NCBI GenBank assembly: GCA_017935565.1
Contig: JAGBHK010000042.1
Location: 1 to 64,000, forward strand
Reading direction: 5' to 3'
Length of the DNA stretch: 64,000 bases
Origin: Lachnospiraceae bacterium
GTDB lineage: Bacteria; Bacillota; Clostridia; Lachnospirales; Lachnospiraceae
Positions within the stretch are counted from its first letter, which is position 1. Each line of letters starts with the position of its first letter. The position numbers and the translations under genes were made by a program. Shown here piece by piece: positions 59,888 through 64,000 of this stretch. Under the pieces are notes generated by a model, which worked only from the letters and a program-made list of their open reading frames with translations, was not told the DNA's origin and did not search any database.

Positions 59888-60728
59888 AATTGCCTCCTCT
59901 TATGTTTCTCTCATACTTCTTTTTCAAATAAACATATTCAAATAAAATATCATCAAATACATAATACTTAAAAACCTTATGCACTTTACTAATCATCCAC
60001 TGTTTTATATTATCCGTATGTGGATAAGGTAAATAAAACAATCTTTTTGAAAAATGTCTTACAACAGTATGTTTATGCAAGAATTTTTGGTCATTATATC
60101 TTTGCGGTAACATTTTTTTCTTTGTTGTCGAACGATATATTGCGCTTTGATCTGCAAAAACTAACTTCTTTGTTTTTATCAATTCTCTAGCTTTAGCAAG
60201 AAGTCCTGTCTTTTTCATTTCTTTCATATTAAAAAGTAACACTCCTGCATTAATGTAATTAGGGTGCAGTAAATACTTTCCATAATGGTCTCTTGCAGCC
60301 GCATATTCATATCCTTCTACATCAATATCATACAACAGTTTTATATCTCTATTAAATAATAAATCAATATCTAAATATAATAACTTATCAGGCATATCTG
60401 GGACTAAATCCGCAAATAACCTAAGCAACGTATATGGCGAGCAATACGCCATTTCATTTGGACAATATGCAAATTCCTTTTCATATATATCTGAAACATC
60501 AACCCTTATAACCTTATTTAAAGGATTATATGTTTTTGCTATCTCATCCAAATATTTAACCGCTTCTTCACTAATCGCCGTATATTCCTTTTTTATTCGA
60601 GTGATATCCATCGTGTAAATATAAAAACAAAATGGCTCCGTCGTATTGGTCCTCGTAAATATAGATAACATACATGTTATTACGCCATCCAATACTTTTT
60701 CATTTCCAGAAAATAAAATATTAATCAT
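59880..60728 (-). CDS. Family 8 glycosyltransferase
   Basis: A 282-residue GT8: MINILFSGNEKVLDGVITCM, then YTAISEEAVKYLDEIA, LLYLDIDLLFNRDIKLLYD with a DxD variant (D-I-D), and YINAGVLLFNMKEMK. The C-terminal half is basic with aromatic residues (RLFYLPYPHTDNIKQW, with the usual His-x-x-x). The ATG at 60728 lies inside the upstream acyltransferase's stop region (8-base overlap). It works with the neighbouring GT8-LPLAT protein. Confidence 0.87.
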   Translation of the reverse strand: MINILFSGNEKVLDGVITCMLSIFTRTNTTEPFCFYIYTMDITRIKKEYTAISEEAVKYLDEIAKTYNPLNKVIRVDVSDIYEKEFAYCPNEMAYCSPYTLLRLFADLVPDMPDKLLYLDIDLLFNRDIKLLYDIDVEGYEYAAARDHYGKYLLHPNYINAGVLLFNMKEMKKTGLLAKARELIKTKKLVFADQSAIYRSTTKKKMLPQRYNDQKFLHKHTVVRHFSKRLFYLPYPHTDNIKQWMISKVHKVFKYYVFDDILFEYVYLKKKYERNIRGGNYE

Positions 60729-61503
60729 CTTTCTCACCAGCTTTAACATATTTTATTAACTCAACATTACTCATTTTAGCCCTATCCACCATAGTGTTAT
60801 AAACCCTATTTCTCAACTCTTCCCTTTGATTTTTCCCACTCATTTCCTTATTCGGATAAAATGGTCCATCAATATATGTAACAATTCTTGGCGTTTTTCT
60901 AAAACGTCTCTTTTGATAAGTATTTGTAAAACAAAACACTGGAACCCCACATTTTATCGGATAGCGAAAAGATGTATCTAAAAATGGACGTATCTTTGTA
61001 TAATACGGCCATATATGTGCTTCCGGATATATTGTAACTCCATTTTTTTCTTCAATTCTTTGTTCTACAGCCCTTATAAAATTCTTCGTAGCCTTGGCAT
61101 CATCAGGTAAAGGTAATGCTCCCAAACTCGGTGTGATTCTTCCAAGGTACGGCATCGATACATTGTTTGGATGTACTATTACATACATATCTTTCGGTAC
61201 GCTAATCATTGACGGAATCAATGCATCCGCCATAAAATGCGTATGGTTACCATATATAAACCAGCCACTTTTTTTGAAATCTTTTAGTATCTTTTTGTTC
61301 ATAATCTTATGACCAAAATAAATCTTCATATAAAGAAATGCCAATGGTGTGGCTACAATTCTATACCAGAAAAAATGTGTAAACTTCTTCCATATTCCTT
61401 TATGAATGTATATATAATTTTCATCAATTCTTTTAGCCTCGATAACCGCCGTAGAAAACTCATTATTCAATTCATCGTCATAGTAAATTATTTGTTTTTC
61501 CAT
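60721..61503 (-). CDS. PlsC-type 1-acylglycerol-3-phosphate acyltransferase-like protein
   Basis: A 260-residue acyltransferase. A membrane helix (YRIVATPLAFLYMKIYFG, about 45-62) precedes YGNHTHFMADAL (NHxxxxD catalytic pair), NVSMPYLGRITPSLGALPLP, VTIYPEAHIWPY and CGVPVFCFTNTY. This is the LPLAT fold that transfers a fatty acid to a lysolipid-type acceptor. First gene of a three-gene, translationally coupled operon with the GT8 genes. A strong promoter lies about 30 bases upstream. Confidence 0.87.
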   Translation of the reverse strand: MEKQIIYYDDELNNEFSTAVIEAKRIDENYIYIHKGIWKKFTHFFWYRIVATPLAFLYMKIYFGHKIMNKKILKDFKKSGWFIYGNHTHFMADALIPSMISVPKDMYVIVHPNNVSMPYLGRITPSLGALPLPDDAKATKNFIRAVEQRIEEKNGVTIYPEAHIWPYYTKIRPFLDTSFRYPIKCGVPVFCFTNTYQKRRFRKTPRIVTYIDGPFYPNKEMSGKNQREELRNRVYNTMVDRAKMSNVELIKYVKAGEKDD

Positions 61504-61532
61504 CACTATCTATCCTCTTTCCCACCTAGAAA

Positions 61533-61561
61533 AGTATAACACTCGACATAAAATCCGTCAA
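61533..61561 (-). promoter_or_regulatory. Promoter of the acyltransferase/GT8 operon
   Basis: On the minus strand TTGACG (61561-61556), 17 bases, TATACT (61538-61533). The inverted repeat at 61570-61590 is just upstream of the -35. Confidence 0.78.
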
Positions 61562-61569
61562 TAAATTTG

Positions 61570-61590
61570 TTTGCGCGTAAATTGCGCAAA
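61570..61590. repeat. Inverted repeat TTTGCGC-N7-GCGCAAA before the acyltransferase operon
   Basis: TTTGCGCGTAAATTGCGCAAA, starting 9 bases upstream of the -35. It shares both half-sites with the repeat before smsC (28981-29000), but its centre is one base longer. A regulator site is possible. Confidence 0.45.
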
Positions 61591-61592
61591 TA

Positions 61593-61640
61593 AAAAGATT
61601 TTCAGCCCATTACATCTCTATAACGAACTGAAAATCTTTA
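61593..61640. terminator. Terminator downstream of rubrerythrin
   Basis: AAAGATTTTCAG (61594-61605) pairs perfectly with CTGAAAATCTTT (61628-61639) around a 22-base loop. It lies about 20 bases past the rubrerythrin stop. Confidence 0.75.
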
Positions 61641-61660
61641 TATTTCTCATTATTATTTTA

Positions 61661-62200
61661 TTAATAATTCTCTTTTCTAACTTCAAAATATGCCTGTGGA
61701 TGATTACATACCGGACAAACTTCTGGAGCCTTTGCGGATACAACTACATGACCACAGTTTCTACATTCCCACATAACCACGCCACTCTTTTCAAATACTT
61801 CATTTGTTTCAACATTTTTAAGAAGTGCTCTATATCTTTCTTCATGCATCTTTTCAATAGCTGCCACTCCTCTAAACTTTGCTGCTAATTCAGGGAAGCC
61901 TTCCTCTTCAGCATCCTTAGCCATCTGGTCATACATGTCTGTCCATTCATAATTTTCACCTTCAGCTGCGCTTAAAAGGTTTTCAGCTGTATTTCCAAGA
62001 CCACCAAGTTCCTTAAACCACATCTTAGCGTGTTCTTTTTCATTTTCTGCTGTTTCAAGAAAAAGTGCTGCAATCTGTTCAAATCCAGCTTTCTTAGCTA
62101 CAGATGCGAAATATGTGTACTTATTTCTTGCCTGTGACTCTCCTGAAAATGCATCTCTTAAATTCTGTTCTGTTTTTGTTCCTGCATATTTGTTTGCCAT
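61661..62200 (-). CDS. Rubrerythrin
   Basis: A 179-residue non-heme iron peroxidase that reduces hydrogen peroxide in anaerobes. The helical diiron domain has [33 protein letters not shown] and [15 protein letters not shown] (repeated E-x-x-H ligands). The C-terminal rubredoxin-like domain has [10 protein letters not shown] and [15 protein letters not shown], four cysteines for iron. The ATG at 62200 has GGAGG upstream. Monocistronic between its promoter and terminator. Confidence 0.96.
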   Translation of the reverse strand: MANKYAGTKTEQNLRDAFSGESQARNKYTYFASVAKKAGFEQIAALFLETAENEKEHAKMWFKELGGLGNTAENLLSAAEGENYEWTDMYDQMAKDAEEEGFPELAAKFRGVAAIEKMHEERYRALLKNVETNEVFEKSGVVMWECRNCGHVVVSAKAPEVCPVCNHPQAYFEVRKENY

Positions 62201-62256
62201 AATTTTCCTCCATTCTTGCAATTATACATAAAATATCATTGCCATATATATTATTA

Positions 62257-62285
62257 ATTATACAATATCGTTAAGTTTTTGCCAA
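62257..62285 (-). promoter_or_regulatory. Rubrerythrin promoter
   Basis: On the minus strand TTGGCA (62285-62280), 17 bases, TATAAT (62262-62257). It lies about 55 bases upstream of the start and close to the previous gene's end. Confidence 0.78.
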
Positions 62286-62294
62286 TCATTAAAT

Positions 62295-62699
62295 TTAATA
62301 ACCATGATCCACATGTTTCCATTGTCCGCCATTTATTCTTACCAATATCCAGTTCCAGTCATCATAAGTGCTATCAGGACTCAAAGAGCCATCACCTCCA
62401 GAGGAATCCACATCAAACGATGATAACAAAACAATAACTTCATCTGCATCATTTCTATCAGCCCAATCTTGATGGTCTTTTGTCACCTCATCCCCTGCAT
62501 AATAAATTTCTGTAAGTGTACATCCGCTCCATTCTTCCTTAAACTCATCCTTAATAACATCAATTGCTGATTCAATATCCTCTTGAGAATAAATTTCCGA
62601 ATCCACCTCATGAGTCTTTGCACCACTTACTTTTCCACCACAAGCGCACAAACTAATAGCTGATAAAGCGCTGATTATTATACATATATACTTTTTCAT
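62295..62699 (-). CDS. Small lipoprotein of unknown function
   Basis: A 134-residue lipoprotein. The signal peptide (KKYICIIISALSAISLCAC) has lipobox LCAC. The mature part (SQEDIESAIDVIKDEFKEEW, LTEIYYAGDEVTKDHQDWAD, ADEVIVLLSSFDVDSSGG, WILVRINGGQWKHVDHGY) resembles short DUF4829-like lipoproteins of Firmicutes but I do not assign a family. The ribosome-binding site is GGAGG. It follows pflA by about 28 bases. Confidence 0.78.
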   Translation of the reverse strand: MKKYICIIISALSAISLCACGGKVSGAKTHEVDSEIYSQEDIESAIDVIKDEFKEEWSGCTLTEIYYAGDEVTKDHQDWADRNDADEVIVLLSSFDVDSSGGDGSLSPDSTYDDWNWILVRINGGQWKHVDHGY

Positions 62700-62727
62700 A
62701 ATTTTCGCCTCCGAAAAAATCCCTCTT

Positions 62728-63495
62728 CTATTTCACAAGTTTTACAGCCAACTCCTGCTTTTTTTTCTTCATATAATATAAAATCAAATCCCTAGCCTTC
62801 ACCGCTTCAGATTTTTCAAGAGCAGGTACATCCTTTAAAGGATACTCCATACCAAGTGACTCATATTTAGGCACGCCCATTGTATGATAAGGCAACACAT
62901 CAAGTGCCTTTACATTATTGAGTTCACCCAAAAACTCACCTAATTCCTGCAAATATTCTTTTATATAAGTTATTCCTGGAACTGTTACATGACGTATCCA
63001 TACAGGGAAATCAATTTCATTCAAGTATTTAGCAAAGTCAAGAATATTTTTATTCGACTGCCCTGTAAGTTTTTTATGTTCCTCATCTCTAATATGCTTT
63101 ATATCAAGCATTATAAGGTCCGTATATTTCAAAAGTTTGTTAAGCTTGTCCATAAAATCCTGACTTTTTCTGTTAAACACCACTCCTGATGTATCAATAC
63201 AAGTATGAATATCTCTTTTTTTCGCTTTTTCAAACAACTCTATCATAAAATCCATCTGCCACATTGGTTCGCCACCAGTTACAGTAAGCCCACCACCTGT
63301 CAGATATGGTCTATAACTTTCATAATCATCTAATATTTCATCTGCAGTCTTCACCTCACCAATCTTTGGCTCCCATGTATCAGGGTTGTGACAATACTGA
63401 CAACGCATTGGACATCCTTGAACAAAGACTACATATCTTACCCCTGGTCCATCAACTGTACCAAATGTTTCTATTGAATGTATGTATCCTTCCAT
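62728..63495 (-). CDS. pflA: Pyruvate formate-lyase activating enzyme
   Basis: A 255-residue radical SAM enzyme that makes the glycyl radical on pyruvate formate-lyase. The cluster motif is FVQGCPMRCQYCHNPDTW (CxxxCxxC). LTGGGLTVTGGEPMWQMDF holds the SAM-binding GGE motif. TCIDTSGVVF, DLIMLDIKHI and VWIRHVTVPGITY follow the PflA pattern, and MGVPKYESLGMEYPL near the end is typical. It lies downstream of the glycyl-radical protein, its substrate. Confidence 0.96.
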   Translation of the reverse strand: MEGYIHSIETFGTVDGPGVRYVVFVQGCPMRCQYCHNPDTWEPKIGEVKTADEILDDYESYRPYLTGGGLTVTGGEPMWQMDFMIELFEKAKKRDIHTCIDTSGVVFNRKSQDFMDKLNKLLKYTDLIMLDIKHIRDEEHKKLTGQSNKNILDFAKYLNEIDFPVWIRHVTVPGITYIKEYLQELGEFLGELNNVKALDVLPYHTMGVPKYESLGMEYPLKDVPALEKSEAVKARDLILYYMKKKKQELAVKLVK

Positions 63496-63651
63496 AGCTC
63501 TCTCCTGTTTTATCTATAATATAAATCAATTTGTTTTATCTAATTCTAACATTATTTATCCCATTAAACAACTGATATTTATTTCCTGTTAACCATTTAT
63601 TTTTTATGATTACCTACAATCTGGTATACATTCATTGCCCGTTACACACAA

Positions 63652-63681
63652 AAAGGACCATCGCTTATGCGACGGCCCTTT
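63652..63681 (-). terminator. Terminator after the glycyl-radical ORF
   Basis: A stem with two mismatches: AAAGG-a-CC-a-TCGC pairs with GCGA-c-GG-c-CCTTT around a TTAT loop, followed by TTTTTG on the minus strand. It separates the glycyl-radical ORF from pflA. Confidence 0.8.
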
Positions 63682-63694
63682 AAATCACTTTTTA

Positions 63695-63937
63695 TTAGAT
63701 AGCTGCATGGAATGTACGTGAAATTACGTCATCCTGCTGTTCCTTTGTTAATTTAATGAAGTTTACAGCATATCCTGAAACACGGATTGTAAGCTGTGGA
63801 TACTTCTCTGGATGCTGCTGAGCATCTAATAATGTTTCTCTAACGAGAACGTTTACATTTAAGTGATGGCCACCTTTTTCAATATAACCATCAAGCATTG
63901 ATACTAAGTTTGCTTTCTGCTGAGCTGTTACTACCAT
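63695..63937 (-). CDS. Autonomous glycyl-radical domain of pyruvate formate-lyase (GrcA-like)
   Basis: An 80-residue protein equal to the C-terminal domain of pyruvate formate-lyase: [50 protein letters not shown] with the radical glycine in RVSGYAV, and [13 protein letters not shown]. It is not part of a longer frame. An AGGAGG lies 7 bases before the ATG at 63937. The upstream gene ends in a stop codon 29 bases earlier, in a different frame. It is either a GrcA/YfiD-like spare part or, more likely, the small subunit of a split enzyme. Confidence 0.9.
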   Translation of the reverse strand: MVVTAQQKANLVSMLDGYIEKGGHHLNVNVLVRETLLDAQQHPEKYPQLTIRVSGYAVNFIKLTKEQQDDVISRTFHAAI

Positions 63938-63966
63938 AATATTTCCTCCTATTCTGATTTTTCTAA

Positions 63967-64000
63967 TTAAACATCAAGGTTAGGGATGTTACAAGCTGAG
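63967..64000 (-). CDS. C-terminal end of the upstream gene (probably pyruvate formate-lyase main part)
   Basis: Only the last ten codons and the stop (TAA, 63967-63969) are inside the window, reading [10 protein letters not shown]. Position directly upstream of the glycyl-radical ORF and near pflA suggests the main barrel of pyruvate formate-lyase, lacking its own glycyl-radical domain. Ten residues do not prove this. Confidence 0.45.
   Translation of the reverse strand, partial: SACNIPNLDV

Noticed and set aside
63695..63937. Glycyl-radical ORF considered as a window-edge fragment of full pyruvate formate-lyase
   Set aside because: The ORF has its own start and AGGAGG, and a stop codon in another frame lies 29 bases upstream, so it is a separate gene.

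Overview
The window is about 64 kb of low-GC DNA from an anaerobic, spore-lineage Firmicute, most likely a Lachnospiraceae (Butyrivibrio/Roseburia/Lachnospira-like). This is inferred from gene content: an alpha/beta-type small acid-soluble spore protein, pyruvate formate-lyase activase, rubrerythrin, FeoAB with a FeoB-associated Cys-rich peptide, a minimal SufBC (SMS) iron-sulfur machine, meso-DAP peptidoglycan genes (murE, dapF), L-lactate dehydrogenase, plant-polysaccharide hydrolases (GH43, GH30) and a gliding-type ABC system with DUF4340. Most genes lie on the minus strand. No rRNA, tRNA, CRISPR array, prophage or IS element was seen.

Layout. 1-7.5 kb is an accessory run of small enzymes (four GNAT acetyltransferases, a PNPOx-like protein, an ICMT-like methyltransferase, an S51 peptidase, two P-loop kinases, a Nudix fusion). 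A plus-strand toxin-like gene at 4.87 kb interrupts it, with its own promoter, a convergent antisense promoter and a shared hairpin. 7.6-16.9 kb holds a PTS Enzyme I with a short C-terminus, a GH43 enzyme divergent from a GGDEF-EAL-LamG protein, exonuclease III, lactate dehydrogenase and a subtilase. 16.9-18.9 kb is a BlaR/BlaI-type pair with autoregulatory operators. 19.0-22.5 kb is an iron module (feoA, feoB, Cys-rich peptide, DUF2325, DtxR-like repressor) with a repeated TTAG-N6-CTAA operator. 22.5-29 kb carries murE, dapF, patatin, malQ and smsCB. 29-38.8 kb carries a SASP, a two-gene GNAT pair, a serine hydrolase, an unknown protein, a TIM-barrel isomerase, prfC, a HAD phosphatase, a GH30 lipoprotein, an ankyrin membrane protein and a second EAL-LamG protein. 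38.9-43.5 kb has a two-component system with two membrane proteins, an LD-carboxypeptidase and a PAP2 phosphatase. 43.6-50.6 kb is one 2357-codon ORF joining AddB and AddA. 50.7-58 kb has an amidase, lipoproteins and the Gld-like ABC operon. 58.1-61.5 kb is a translationally coupled glycosyltransferase/acyltransferase operon. 61.6-64 kb has rubrerythrin, pflA and a separate glycyl-radical domain of pyruvate formate-lyase.

The strongest candidates for something new are: (i) a complete type I toxin-antitoxin-like cassette at 4729-5085; (ii) pyruvate formate-lyase encoded as two ORFs, with an 80-residue glycyl-radical piece that has its own ribosome-binding site; (iii) a natural AddB-AddA fusion; (iv) two c-di-GMP enzymes carrying C-terminal LamG domains, one sharing a back-to-back promoter with a GH43 enzyme; and (v) an operon of two GT8 and two PlsC-type modules, including a GT8-LPLAT fusion. 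Calls rest on reading motifs, starts and hairpins by eye. No database search was possible.
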